This document shows, in pieces, positions 1 to 7,514 of a DNA stretch of 12,578 nt; the stretch's first letter is position 1, and each line of letters starts with the position of its first letter. The notes beneath the pieces are model-generated. The model saw only the letters and a program-made list of their open reading frames with translations. It was not told the DNA's origin and did not search any database. A program made the position numbers and the translations under genes. Origin of the DNA: Syntrophales bacterium (GTDB lineage Bacteria; Desulfobacterota; Syntrophia; Syntrophales; UBA5619); NCBI GenBank assembly GCA_028712015.1, contig JAQTRB010000029.1, positions 1-12,578 on the forward strand. The letters run 5' to 3'.

Positions 1-284
1 AAATCGAGGCGATCCTGTTGGCCATCAAGGGGGTGGAACCCCACTACCAGCTCATCGTCGACCGCGCCGGCAATCTCGACACCCTCGAAATTCAGGTGGA
101 GGTCGGCGAACAGATCTTTGCCAACGCGGACGAAGTCAAGGTTCTCCAGAACATGGAACGGCGGATCGTCAAGGACATCAAGGATTATCTCGGGGTGTCC
201 GCCAAGGTCAAGCTGGTGGAACCCAAAACCCTCCAGCGGTCCGAGGGCAAGGCGGGCCGAGTTTTGGACAAGCGCCGGATTTGA
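1..284 (+). CDS. paaK: Phenylacetate-CoA ligase, C-terminal end (partial, 5' end outside window)
   Basis: The reading frame is open from base 3 and stops at 282-284 (TGA), leaving about 93 C-terminal residues. The visible part matches the small C-terminal domain of phenylacetate-CoA ligases: it contains GVEPHYQLIV, an EVGEQIF segment, an NMERRIVKDIKDYLGV helix, and the family's typical closing segment VEPKTLQRSEGKAGRVLDKR. These enzymes adenylate aryl acetates with ATP and transfer them to CoA, and the C-terminal domain closes over the active site. The AMP-binding core lies upstream and cannot be checked, so substrate preference (phenylacetate, indoleacetate, other aryl acids) is unknown. A tandem-ACT gene follows 71 bases later on the same strand, a pairing common in anaerobes that ferment aromatic amino acids. 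The fragment resembles the C-terminus of no other adenylate-forming family that I recognise. Confidence 0.9.
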   Translation, partial: IEAILLAIKGVEPHYQLIVDRAGNLDTLEIQVEVGEQIFANADEVKVLQNMERRIVKDIKDYLGVSAKVKLVEPKTLQRSEGKAGRVLDKRRI

Positions 285-338
285 TCTACGAAAATAGTAT
301 TGTCCCCCATTTTCACCGGCAACCGATGGGAACGAACG

Positions 339-346
339 GGAAGGAG
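339..346 (+). promoter_or_regulatory. Shine-Dalgarno site of the ACT-domain gene
   Basis: GGAAGGAG ends nine bases before the ATG at 356. It is a strong, well-spaced ribosome binding site and fixes the start of the downstream gene. I see no convincing promoter in the 71-base gap, so co-transcription with paaK is likely. Confidence 0.75.
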
Positions 347-355
347 ATTTGAACG

Positions 356-787
356 ATGAAGGTGGAACAGATATCCATATTCCTCGAAAACAGGCCGGGC
401 GGGCTGGAGGAGGTGACGCGGATTTTAAAGGACGCCGGGATCAACATCCGAACGCTGACACTGGCGGATACCTCTGATTTCGGGATTCTCCGCATGATCG
501 TCAACGACGTGGAAGCGACATCCCGCGTTCTGAAGGAAAACGGCTTCCGGTTCAGCCGGACGAACGTCGTGGCCGTCGAGGTCCCGGACCGTCCGGGCGG
601 CCTCCACGGGATCCTCGCTGCGCTCACCGGCAGCGGCGTCAATGTCGAATACATGTACGCCTTCGTCGAGCGGAGCGGCCAGAACGCCGTGATGATTTTT
701 CGGTTCGACGCCCCGGACCAGGCCATCGAGGTCCTCCGGCAAAAAGGCCTGACCGTGCTGCCGGGGGAGAGGCTTTACACCTCATAG
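356..787 (+). CDS. Tandem ACT-domain protein, likely amino-acid-binding regulator
   Basis: This 143-residue protein is made of two ACT domains and little else. The first covers about residues 4-66, with NRPGGL at 12-17. The second covers about 70-136, with DRPGGL at 78-83. Both motifs sit in the beta1-alpha1 turn where ACT domains bind small ligands, usually amino acids. There is no catalytic domain, DNA-binding domain, signal peptide or membrane segment, so it is a cytoplasmic ligand-binding or partner protein. Stand-alone double-ACT proteins of this length are commonly encoded next to phenylacetate-CoA ligase and indolepyruvate oxidoreductase genes. A role in sensing aromatic amino acids or tuning the ligase is a reasonable inference but is not shown here. 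The ATG start is supported by a strong ribosome binding site. The gene ends 13 bases before the convergent rtcB stop, and no clear terminator lies between them. Confidence 0.88.
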   Translation: MKVEQISIFLENRPGGLEEVTRILKDAGINIRTLTLADTSDFGILRMIVNDVEATSRVLKENGFRFSRTNVVAVEVPDRPGGLHGILAALTGSGVNVEYMYAFVERSGQNAVMIFRFDAPDQAIEVLRQKGLTVLPGERLYTS

Positions 788-800
788 GGATCGGAAACCT

Positions 801-2246
801 TCACCCTTTGATGCAGCCCAGGGAGCGCAGCTTGGCCACTTTCCGGGAGAGACCCGCCCGGTGAACCACCTCGACGACTTCATCCAGATTCTTGTACGCC
901 TCGGGAATCTCCTCCGTCAGCGTCCCCTTTCCGGAGGACATCACGATGACGCCCCGTTCCGCCATTTCCCGCGGAATCGACCGTCCCCGGCAGGACTTGA
1001 CCGCCTGGGTCCGGCTCATCACCCGGCCCGCGCCGTGACAGGTGCTCCCGAAGGTCTCGTTGAAGGCCTTCTGCGTCCCCGCAAGCACATAGGATCCCGT
1101 CCCCATGTCCCCGGGGATGAGCACCGGCTGCCCGCTCTTCCGATAGGCCGGAGGCACCGCCGCATGACCCGGCGGCAAGGCGCGGGTTGCCCCCTTCCGG
1201 TGCACGCAGAGACGGACCTCCTTCCCCTCCACGGGCAGGGTCTCGATCTTCGCGATGTTGTGGCAGACATCGTAGAGCAGCCGCATCCCGAGCTCCCGCG
1301 GCCCCATCCCGAGCGTCCTCGCGAAGGTCTCACGGGTCCGGTGCATCAGCATCTGCCGGTTCGCCCAAGCGTAATTCGCCGCGCAGGCCATCGCCGCAAG
1401 ATAATCCCGGCCGCGGGGGGAGTTCAGTCGCGCGCAGGCGAGCTGCCGGTCGGGCAGATCGATTCCGGTTTCACCGGCGTGTTTCACCATCCGGGCCAGC
1501 GACTCGTCGCAGATCTGGTAGCCGAGCCCCCGGGAGCCGCTATGGATCATGACGCAGATCTGCCCTGTTTCGAGGCCGAAGGCCGCGGCGGCGGATACGT
1601 CGAAGATCTCCTCGACCGTCTCGATTTCGAGGAAGTGGTTCCCCGATCCGAGCGTCCCGAGCTGGTCCCGTCCCCGCTCCAGCGCCCGCTCGCTGACCTT
1701 TTCCGGATCGGCCCCCGCCATGACCCCGCCGTCCTCGGTCGCCTCCAGATCCGCCGCCGTTCCGTATCCCTGCCGAACGGCCCAGGCCGCGCCCTCGGCC
1801 AATACCTGCTTCTCCTCCTTCGCCGACAATTTCAACGGGCCCCGGGAGCCGACACCCGACGGGATGTTCCGGAAGAGGGCCGTGACAAGCCCCGGGATGC
1901 GGTCCCGGACGTCGGAGAGGCGAAGATGCGTGGTCAGGAGACGGCAGCCGCAGTTGATGTCATACCCGACGCCGCCGGGGGAGACGACCCCCTCTTCGAG
2001 ATCAAAGGCCGCCACGCCGCCGATCGGAAAACCGTAGCCCCAGTGCATGTCCGGCATCGCGAGCGACGCCGAGACGATCCCGGGCAGGTGGGCGACGTTT
2101 GCGACCTGCCGCGGCCCCTCGTCGGCCCCCATCCCCTTCATCAGTTTGTCGCTGGTATAGATCCGTCCGGGAACCCGCATTCCGCCGGTCGTCGGAATCT
2201 CCCACCGCCACTCGTCGATCTTCCGAAAGCGGCCTTCAGACATCAT
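801..2246 (-). CDS. rtcB: RNA-splicing ligase RtcB (GTP-dependent 3'-phosphate/5'-OH RNA ligase)
   Basis: RtcB joins RNA 2',3'-cyclic phosphate or 3'-phosphate ends to 5'-hydroxyl ends, using GTP and Mn2+, in RNA repair and (in archaea and animals) tRNA splicing. The protein has 481 residues, the full length of the Pyrococcus enzyme, and all key residues are visible. Metal ligands are D96 and C99 (DINCG), H204 (GSGNHF), H235 (HSGSRG) and H329 (DVCHN). The histidine that is guanylylated is H404 in CHGAGR, and the GTP-contacting lysine is K480 in the C-terminal LGCIKG. It therefore looks fully active. Archease, its activating partner, is encoded 42 bases upstream on the same strand. Two ATG codons stand in tandem (2246 and 2243) directly after GGGGAG (2247-2252). 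The second has the better spacing, so the true start may be 2243, a one-residue difference. The adjacent genes give no hint of the RNA substrate. Confidence 0.96.
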   Translation of the reverse strand: MMSEGRFRKIDEWRWEIPTTGGMRVPGRIYTSDKLMKGMGADEGPRQVANVAHLPGIVSASLAMPDMHWGYGFPIGGVAAFDLEEGVVSPGGVGYDINCGCRLLTTHLRLSDVRDRIPGLVTALFRNIPSGVGSRGPLKLSAKEEKQVLAEGAAWAVRQGYGTAADLEATEDGGVMAGADPEKVSERALERGRDQLGTLGSGNHFLEIETVEEIFDVSAAAAFGLETGQICVMIHSGSRGLGYQICDESLARMVKHAGETGIDLPDRQLACARLNSPRGRDYLAAMACAANYAWANRQMLMHRTRETFARTLGMGPRELGMRLLYDVCHNIAKIETLPVEGKEVRLCVHRKGATRALPPGHAAVPPAYRKSGQPVLIPGDMGTGSYVLAGTQKAFNETFGSTCHGAGRVMSRTQAVKSCRGRSIPREMAERGVIVMSSGKGTLTEEIPEAYKNLDEVVEVVHRAGLSRKVAKLRSLGCIKG

Positions 2247-2288
2247 CTCCCCGCCGTTGCTGAAAATGCAAGGCTCTCACCATCGTGC

Positions 2289-2702
2289 TCAGACATCAAA
2301 CACGATGCGGGCCTTCCATCCGTCCCCGCCTGGCTCCACCGTCGCTTCGTGGTAGGTAACCGCCTTGATCTCCCTTTTGATCCGGTGGCGGGACGGATCG
2401 AAGGACTCTCCGTGCAGAAGGGCGGTCACTTGCCGGGCGTCGGCCCGGCGGACGGCGCACGTCTTGACGAGCCATCCCTCCCCGTTCCACAGATAGAGGG
2501 CTTCGCGCAGGAAATTGACAAGCAGATCGGCCGGATCCTTGCCGTCAACGACCAACTCACGGACGGTTTCCGGCCGGACCAGCAATGGTTCCGTGAGCAG
2601 GTCGAACAGGGCAACGACGGCGCCCCCGTAGAGCTCCTCCCGCGTGGCGGCGTTCACCTCCACGCCCAGATCGGCCGTATGGTCGAAGATCCGGTACCCC
2701 AT
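2289..2702 (-). CDS. Archease, activator of RtcB
   Basis: The 137-residue product starts with FDHTADLGVEV, the diagnostic N-terminal motif of the archease family (H8, D11). It keeps the family's later landmarks: ESFDPSRHRIKREIKAVTYH at about 98-117 and a C-terminal FDV whose aspartate helps bind metal in characterised archeases. Archease speeds up guanylylation of RtcB and allows multiple turnovers; it is a small soluble cytoplasmic protein. The gene lies 42 bases upstream of rtcB on the same strand, the usual arrangement for this functional pair, so the two are probably translated from one message. The ATG at 2702 is preceded by GAGGGG eight bases away, which supports the start. Length is normal for the family and nothing is missing. 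Confidence 0.94.
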   Translation of the reverse strand: MGYRIFDHTADLGVEVNAATREELYGGAVVALFDLLTEPLLVRPETVRELVVDGKDPADLLVNFLREALYLWNGEGWLVKTCAVRRADARQVTALLHGESFDPSRHRIKREIKAVTYHEATVEPGGDGWKARIVFDV

Positions 2703-2812
2703 CCGTCGATCCCCTCATCGCCAATCCGAAAACAGCGCATCCCTCTCGCCCCGGCCAAAGGCGGCACTGGAAATCGGCATCACGGCCATCGGAGCGCTGA
2801 AGTGAAACGCCC

Positions 2813-3541
2813 TCAGGGCATCCTGCGGATCCGGATCTCGATCCCCTTCTCCCCCTTCAGCAGGGGCTGGAGTCGGGAGACGTCCGTGTCCGTCGTGTGG
2901 TACGGGTAGAGGATCGCCGGTTTGATCATTCGCGCGGCGTCGGCCACCATCTCCGGAGTCATCGTGTAGGGAAGATTCATCGGAAGAAAGGCGATATCGA
3001 TCCGTCCGAGCTTTTTCATCTCCGGGATGTTCTCCGTATCGCCGGCGATGTAAACGCGTTTGCCGCCGAAGGTCAGGATGTAACCGTTTCCGACCCCCTT
3101 GGGGTGATAGGGCACTTCGGGACTCCGCATATGGACGAGGTTGTAGGCCGGAACCGCCTCGATCCGGATCCCGTCGACGGTCGTTTCTTCCCCGTTTTTC
3201 AGCACGATGCCGTCCTTCACCCGTCCGACGCACAGCGGGGTCATGACCACTTTCGTCCCGGCTTTGCCAATTTTTTTGATCGTTTCCGGATCGAAGTGAT
3301 CCCCATGTTCATGGGCCGCCAGGATCAGATCCGCCTTCGGAAGTTTCGAGAAATCCCCATACTGGCCGACCGGGTCGTTGTAGATCACCTTCCCGCCGAA
3401 CTCGAACAACAGCGATGAATGACCGATGAAGGTGATTTTCAAATCCCCCGCCGCCGTCGGCAGGACATCCGTTTCGAACCCCCCGGCGGCCATGGCCGGC
3501 GACATCACACCAACCAGGGACAATCCCAAAAGCGTTTTCAT
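2813..3541 (-). CDS. Exported metallo-beta-lactamase-fold hydrolase
   Basis: The 242-residue protein begins with a signal peptide (MK, hydrophobic LLGLSLVGVM, then SPAMA before A19), so it is probably periplasmic. The mature part has the metallo-beta-lactamase fold. TFIGHSSLLFEF (37-48) is the opening strand. HEHGDH (H77, H79, D81, H82) is the metal motif. Further likely ligands are H146, D168 in AGDTEN and H215 in YPYHTTD. This pattern resembles the lactonase/UPF0173-like (UlaG-related) branch rather than true beta-lactamases or ribonucleases of the beta-CASP type. The substrate cannot be told from sequence. The gene lies 90 bases after the glutamate dehydrogenase stop and 110 bases before archease. 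Despite its closeness to RtcB and archease, the signal peptide argues against a part in cytoplasmic RNA repair. The ATG is supported by GGAAGGA just upstream. Confidence 0.85.
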   Translation of the reverse strand: MKTLLGLSLVGVMSPAMAAGGFETDVLPTAAGDLKITFIGHSSLLFEFGGKVIYNDPVGQYGDFSKLPKADLILAAHEHGDHFDPETIKKIGKAGTKVVMTPLCVGRVKDGIVLKNGEETTVDGIRIEAVPAYNLVHMRSPEVPYHPKGVGNGYILTFGGKRVYIAGDTENIPEMKKLGRIDIAFLPMNLPYTMTPEMVADAARMIKPAILYPYHTTDTDVSRLQPLLKGEKGIEIRIRRMP

Positions 3542-3631
3542 TTTTCCTTCCCCCTTTCCCTCTCAAGATCCCGGAAATTTTTCCCCGTCCGTCATTGCCG
3601 TAAAGGCAAAACGATCGGGATGACGCCGCGT

Positions 3632-6559
3632 CTACAGTCCCGCCTCGACCCGCTCCGCCAACAACGCGGCGCCTGGGTCGGTCAGGGTCGCCTCCGGATG
3701 GCGAAGGCTGCGCGCCAGACGACGGCGTGTCGAAGGCTTCATCCCGGCAATCCATCCCGGTCGCTCGGATTGCGGAGTGCGCAAAAGTTCCGCGGCCAAA
3801 ACGCGCAGGATCGCGGCGGTGTATCCGGCCGTCTTGAGCGAAACGCCGTCCCGGACGGCCTCCGAGTAATCGTCGTTCACGGCGGCGATCATGATATCGC
3901 GCAGCACGGTGTTCCAGGCCTCCGTTGCCGCCGGGGACTCCGGTTCCCGCAGAATGGAGAGGATCCGGGAACGGAATTCGGGCATCACGAACCCAGCCAG
4001 GTCCTCCACCCGGAACCGTTCGCCCCGGATCGTTTCGGCTTCGTAGCGGCGCCTTTCCGCCAAGTTCCGCAGCCACTCGAAATAGGAGGCGATCACCCCG
4101 CCGCCGTTGGCCAGAAAATCATACACGACGGCCACGCCTCGCCGGTGGAGAATCCTCTCCGCCTTGGTCGTGTTGGGACCGTTCGCGCCGCAGACGACCA
4201 GCGTTGCGCGAACCTTTTCGGCGTTGGCCGCGGTGATGGCGTTCTCCAGGGCCGCGGGAACCAGGATGTCGCAGTCGTATTCCAGCACGGCCTTGCCTTC
4301 CTCGGCTCCGGGAATTCTCTTTTCCACACCCTTTTCGCAGCCGAACACGGTTCCGAAACTCCGGGCCGCCCGGGTCAGCTCGGCCGGATCCAGGTGACCG
4401 ACCAAGGCGCCGTCCCGATCGGCCACCGCCGCAAAGATCACCGGATAGCGGGCCATTTCCTCCATGAAGGAACCGCCGACCTTTCCGGATCCCTGCACGA
4501 TGATCCGCTTGTCGCGGAGCAGCTTCGGGAAAACCTCCTCGTCCAGTTTCCGCCAGGTATCGTCCGCAATCGGTCCGGCGCCGCCCTCACGACCCGCCGC
4601 CGCCAACAGGGCGCTCTCATTCACCCCGGCCAGACTCTCCAGGAGAAGCCTTTCCTCGGCCGTCGGCTCCGCAACCGGCTTCCAGCGGCCGTCCAGATAG
4701 AGGCGGGTCACGGCGGCCAACAGGACATAACGAAGACCCCGCCCGGTCGCGCCGTTGCGGGTCTGGATTCCCATGCGCGGTTTGCCCGTGATCTGTGGAG
4801 CGGCCACCAGTTCGAGATAACCCTCGTTCATCACCATCTCCCGCAGGATCCGTTCGTCGCGCCAGTCCACAGCGAAGTTTTCGCTCAGGATGGCGCGGGC
4901 GTCGGCAAGGGTGAGCACCTTGTTTCCGAGAAAAGCGACATTGTTCTTCAGCCCGTAGGCAATCATGGCCAGATCGTGCAGCGCCGATTTGAATCCTTCG
5001 AAGAGCAGGCCGATCTCCTGCGGACCGCAGCCCACGTCGCCGGCCGGCACATCGCGAATCGGGCCGGTGACCAAAAAGAGCGAGCGACCGAAGTTGGTGA
5101 GGGTTTCGGAATAATCGAGACGGGCATCGTTGAAATCGCGGGGGTTGAGCTTGAGGCCGCCTTTTCCGCCGCCGAACGGAACCTTCGAACGGGCGCACTT
5201 CCAGGTCATCATGAAAGCCAGGGCCGCCACTTCGGAGAATTCAACGATCGGATCGATCCGCAAACCACCCTTGGCCGTCCCGCGGGCGGTGTTGTGGCGC
5301 GTCCGGAAACCCTCGGTGACCAGGATTCGCTGACCGCGTTTGGTGTCCACCCAGAATTCCTCAAAGGCGTCGAATCCAAGCAGACATCGCATGATAAGCG
5401 GACTGTCCGACACGCCGAGCGAATCGGCTGCTTCCAAGAAGTCGCTCAGCGCATTGAGGAGAAAGTTCTTGAATTCGGCCGTGTTTCCGGTATCGGCGTT
5501 GACATTGGTGTAGGCGCGCAGGCGAGCAAGCAGAGCGGCGGTCTCCTCCGGGGAGAGATCGCGCCGGCTCAGGCTGCGCAGAATCGACTCGATGTCGGCC
5601 AGGAGTCTTCCCCCCTCCGCCCGTGCCTCTCCGCCTCGCCTCTTCATCCCGGCCAGGGCCTTTTCCAGTCGAGAAACCTCCACGGAGGGATCGAGATAGA
5701 AGGTCATGATTCCCACGGCCGCCCCGCCGCCCGGGGGCGGGTTGAAGCGGTCGTAGTAGGAACGATTCATGTTGATGTCGAGGCCGCGAAGCACCTCGAG
5801 CACCTCGAGGATAAAATCGATTTCGGGCTCCTCGAAACCGAGGTGGAAGCGGGTCTCGCGCGCGGAAAGTCGCTCGCTCGGCTCACCCCGTTCCCCCTCG
5901 GTGCTCTCCCGTCCGACGTAGACCCCTCCGCCGGCACGGACCTGCTCAAAAATGAAGCCGTGCCGGAAGATGCGCCGGGGAACGGCGAAGCTGTTGACCT
6001 CCTCGTGAAGATAGTTCGCCGGCAGTGCGGCGATGAACTCCTCGACGCAGCAATGGCCCTGCGCGGCGGCCCGTTGCCGGAGCTCGGCTATGAGCCGCGC
6101 GGCGGCGGCTTCTTCGTCCCGGCTCATGGTCATCTTCTCCGCGCCGGCCTTTTCGATGGTGATGAGCCGGATGCCCGAACGGGTCTTCATCGAGTCGTAG
6201 GAAACGATGTCCATCGTGCCGTTCTGGCCCAGAATGGTTTTGAGCTTCCCGGGAAAATCGCGACCCACGTTCAGGAAATAGGTGATCTTTTTGCCGTCGA
6301 GACTGGTGTGCGTCAGGTATTCGTCCTTGGCGGAGAGAAGCTGACTGACGATGAACAGATCGCTGGCCACGTCCTCGGCGCGGTTCGAATGGAAATACCA
6401 GTTCGGCAGGAAATCATGTTCGAAAAAGGTGTTGATGATCTTGCCGACCGTGTTGGGCTCCATGCGGTAGAGATCTTCCAGCAGTCGGCGGACCTCCTTC
6501 TTTTTCGATTCGCGTACCTGCCCGCTCCTGGATTCAATCGTCTGGATTTCTGTCTGCAT
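3632..6559 (-). CDS. Large NAD-type glutamate dehydrogenase (Glu/Leu/Phe/Val dehydrogenase family)
   Basis: The protein has 975 residues, much larger than the ~450-residue hexameric enzymes and closer to the ~115-kDa GDH2-like class. It interconverts glutamate with 2-oxoglutarate and ammonia. About 400 N-terminal residues form a regulatory or oligomerisation region. The catalytic domain follows: a lysine in KGGLRIDP near 431, the substrate lysine in PFGGGKGGL near 465, and the catalytic aspartate in GPIRDVPAGDVG near 503. A Rossmann domain has GSGKVGG near 692 and the later motifs ALENAIT and YDFLANGGGVIASYFEW (near 820). NAD rather than NADP preference is inferred from size class. I chose ATG 6559: an in-frame GTG at 6568 would add three residues, but it is itself part of the ribosome binding site AGAGGTGA. 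A strong promoter lies about 100 bases upstream. No frameshift is visible. It may be a catabolic enzyme feeding amino-acid nitrogen and reducing power into anaerobic metabolism. Confidence 0.88.
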   Translation of the reverse strand: MQTEIQTIESRSGQVRESKKKEVRRLLEDLYRMEPNTVGKIINTFFEHDFLPNWYFHSNRAEDVASDLFIVSQLLSAKDEYLTHTSLDGKKITYFLNVGRDFPGKLKTILGQNGTMDIVSYDSMKTRSGIRLITIEKAGAEKMTMSRDEEAAAARLIAELRQRAAAQGHCCVEEFIAALPANYLHEEVNSFAVPRRIFRHGFIFEQVRAGGGVYVGRESTEGERGEPSERLSARETRFHLGFEEPEIDFILEVLEVLRGLDINMNRSYYDRFNPPPGGGAAVGIMTFYLDPSVEVSRLEKALAGMKRRGGEARAEGGRLLADIESILRSLSRRDLSPEETAALLARLRAYTNVNADTGNTAEFKNFLLNALSDFLEAADSLGVSDSPLIMRCLLGFDAFEEFWVDTKRGQRILVTEGFRTRHNTARGTAKGGLRIDPIVEFSEVAALAFMMTWKCARSKVPFGGGKGGLKLNPRDFNDARLDYSETLTNFGRSLFLVTGPIRDVPAGDVGCGPQEIGLLFEGFKSALHDLAMIAYGLKNNVAFLGNKVLTLADARAILSENFAVDWRDERILREMVMNEGYLELVAAPQITGKPRMGIQTRNGATGRGLRYVLLAAVTRLYLDGRWKPVAEPTAEERLLLESLAGVNESALLAAAGREGGAGPIADDTWRKLDEEVFPKLLRDKRIIVQGSGKVGGSFMEEMARYPVIFAAVADRDGALVGHLDPAELTRAARSFGTVFGCEKGVEKRIPGAEEGKAVLEYDCDILVPAALENAITAANAEKVRATLVVCGANGPNTTKAERILHRRGVAVVYDFLANGGGVIASYFEWLRNLAERRRYEAETIRGERFRVEDLAGFVMPEFRSRILSILREPESPAATEAWNTVLRDIMIAAVNDDYSEAVRDGVSLKTAGYTAAILRVLAAELLRTPQSERPGWIAGMKPSTRRRLARSLRHPEATLTDPGAALLAERVEAGL

Positions 6560-6564
6560 TACAT

Positions 6565-6572
6565 TCACCTCT
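6565..6572 (-). promoter_or_regulatory. Shine-Dalgarno site deciding the glutamate dehydrogenase start
   Basis: On the - strand AGAGGTGA ends five bases before the ATG at 6559. The alternative in-frame GTG start (6566-6568) lies inside this site, so it is unlikely to be used. Confidence 0.7.
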
Positions 6573-6614
6573 CAGGTATTCCCGGCGAGTTCATTTCAAT
6601 CGAAACCGTCCGTT

Positions 6615-6639
6615 GGCGCGGAGCCGCGGAAAACGCGCC
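6615..6639 (-). other. Possible hairpin in the glutamate dehydrogenase leader
   Basis: GGCGCG (6634-6639) and CGCGCC (6615-6620), as read on the - strand, can form a six-pair GC stem with a 13-base loop in the middle of the inferred ~100-base 5' leader. It could affect translation or message stability. It could equally be chance in GC-rich DNA, and it matches no riboswitch class I recognise. Confidence 0.3.
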
Positions 6640-6668
6640 GACCAAAAGAAACCGCCCCGGGGAGGGGG

Positions 6669-6697
6669 AGTATAGCGACACCATGCTCCCCCGTCAA
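6669..6697 (-). promoter_or_regulatory. Sigma70-type promoter of glutamate dehydrogenase
   Basis: On the - strand TTGACG (6692-6697, five of six consensus bases) is followed after exactly 17 bases by TATACT (6669-6674, five of six). Transcription would start near 6661, giving a leader of about 100 bases before the ATG at 6559. It lies in the only sizeable gene-free stretch next to this gene and points the right way. Sequence and spacing are as expected for a strong housekeeping promoter. No operator could be recognised. Confidence 0.75.
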
Positions 6698-6751
6698 GGT
6701 GTATCGCGGGAAATCAAGAAATTCCATTTTCTCTTGTTATTCCGCTGTCAT

Positions 6752-6769
6752 ATGCCGAGAGGGCGGCAT
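6752..6769. other. Short inverted repeat in the CDF-gdh gap
   Basis: ATGCCG (6752-6757) and CGGCAT (6764-6769) flank a six-base loop. It lies about 85 bases beyond the stop of the CDF-like gene and upstream of the glutamate dehydrogenase promoter. It could be a weak transcript-end structure or a protein-binding dyad. It has no T-tract, so it is not a standard intrinsic terminator. Apart from this and the promoter region I see nothing in the stretch 6569-6854. Confidence 0.3.
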
Positions 6770-6854
6770 CGGGGACGGGAGATCGGGATTCCGATTTCAA
6801 ACGCCGCGCTTCTGTCCCTTCCGGATCAAAAACAGCGGACGGAGCAAAAACGGA

Positions 6855-7460
6855 TCAGGCCTCGGCTCGGGTCTCGCGGGCTTCCCGCAGGATGTCGAAA
6901 CCGCCCTTGATCACGACCGCGGCAATCATCGCCCCGATCGCCAGGTCCGGCAGGCGGTTCCCGAAGAACGCCACGAGGGTGCCGGAGAGAATCACGCCGG
7001 CGTTTGCGATCACGTCGTTTCGGGAAAAAATCCAGGAGGCGCGCATGTGGATACCGCCCTCGCGGTGGTGGGAGATGAGGCGCAGGCAGACGATGTTGGC
7101 CAACAGGGCCGTGAAACCGACGCCGATCATCAGAACGCTTTCCGGCTCGCTCCCGAACAGGAATCGCCGTCCGACGTCGGCGACAACCCCCGCGCCGAGC
7201 AAGAGTTGAAGAAAGCCGCTGATCGAAGCCGCCCGGGTCTTGACGATCAAGGGCCGGCCAACGGCGTGGAGACTGATGCCGTAAACGGCCGCGTCGGCGA
7301 GCATGTCGAGCGAGTCGGCCATCAATCCCGTGGATTCACCGATCCAGCCCGCGAAGGCTTCGACAACGAACATCACCCCGTTGATGGCGAGCAGCGTCCA
7401 GAGCACCCGCCGTTCCAGCGCGGCGGTTTCCTCCGCTTCACGGCAGCCGCAACCGGCCAT
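6855..7460 (-). CDS. CDF-like cation transporter, transmembrane domain only
   Basis: The 201-residue membrane protein has about six hydrophobic segments, in the order of the cation diffusion facilitator (CDF) family, which exports divalent metals against protons. The second segment holds STGLMADSLDMLADA (residues 43-57), matching the CDF signature with D49, D52 and D56. The fifth has FSRNDVIANAGV (145-156), supplying D149 and N153. The histidine usually found four residues before the fifth-segment aspartate is phenylalanine (F145), so metal choice may differ from zinc exporters such as YiiP. The ~80-residue cytosolic C-terminal domain of typical CDFs is absent. Likely soft-metal residues are C4 and C6 at the N-terminus and HHREGGIH (131-138) in a loop. 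It starts 54 bases after the gyrA stop, with only a weak GGTGA upstream of its ATG, so it may be read from the gyrA message. Metal and direction of transport are not known. Confidence 0.78.
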   Translation of the reverse strand: MAGCGCREAEETAALERRVLWTLLAINGVMFVVEAFAGWIGESTGLMADSLDMLADAAVYGISLHAVGRPLIVKTRAASISGFLQLLLGAGVVADVGRRFLFGSEPESVLMIGVGFTALLANIVCLRLISHHREGGIHMRASWIFSRNDVIANAGVILSGTLVAFFGNRLPDLAIGAMIAAVVIKGGFDILREARETRAEA

Positions 7461-7514
7461 TTTTTCACCAAACGAATAACACGTTCAAGCCGAGAACCCA
7501 TCGCCGGAAAAATT

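Noticed and set aside
2715..2789. Possible 24-codon ORF in the gap between the hydrolase and archease (- strand)
   Set aside because: It has an ATG and stop but no ribosome binding site and no recognisable sequence. It is only an in-frame tail of spurious longer frames.
2811..2820. GCCC-GGGC hairpin overlapping the hydrolase stop codon
   Set aside because: It is a four-pair stem with no T-run after it; too weak for a terminator.
861..2909. A + strand open frame of about 680 codons antisense to rtcB and archease
   Set aside because: It is an antisense shadow in GC-rich DNA with no recognisable motif, and both sense genes are certain.
3595..3609. Small inverted repeat TTGCC/GGCAA after the glutamate dehydrogenase stop
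   Set aside because: The stem is only five pairs and no T-tract follows on the - strand, so it cannot be called a terminator.
5794..5810. 7+3+7 perfect palindrome (CCTCGAG/CTCGAGG) in the glutamate dehydrogenase gene
   Set aside because: It comes from two repeats of the same Leu-Glu-Val codons in LEVLEVL, so protein sequence explains it.
3419..6910. A very long + strand open frame (over 1100 codons) antisense to glutamate dehydrogenase
   Set aside because: Its product is low-complexity, rich in Arg, Gly, His and Pro, with no recognisable domain. The opposite strand encodes an intact, conserved enzyme. Long antisense frames are expected when a GC-rich gene rarely uses codons that read as stops on the other strand.
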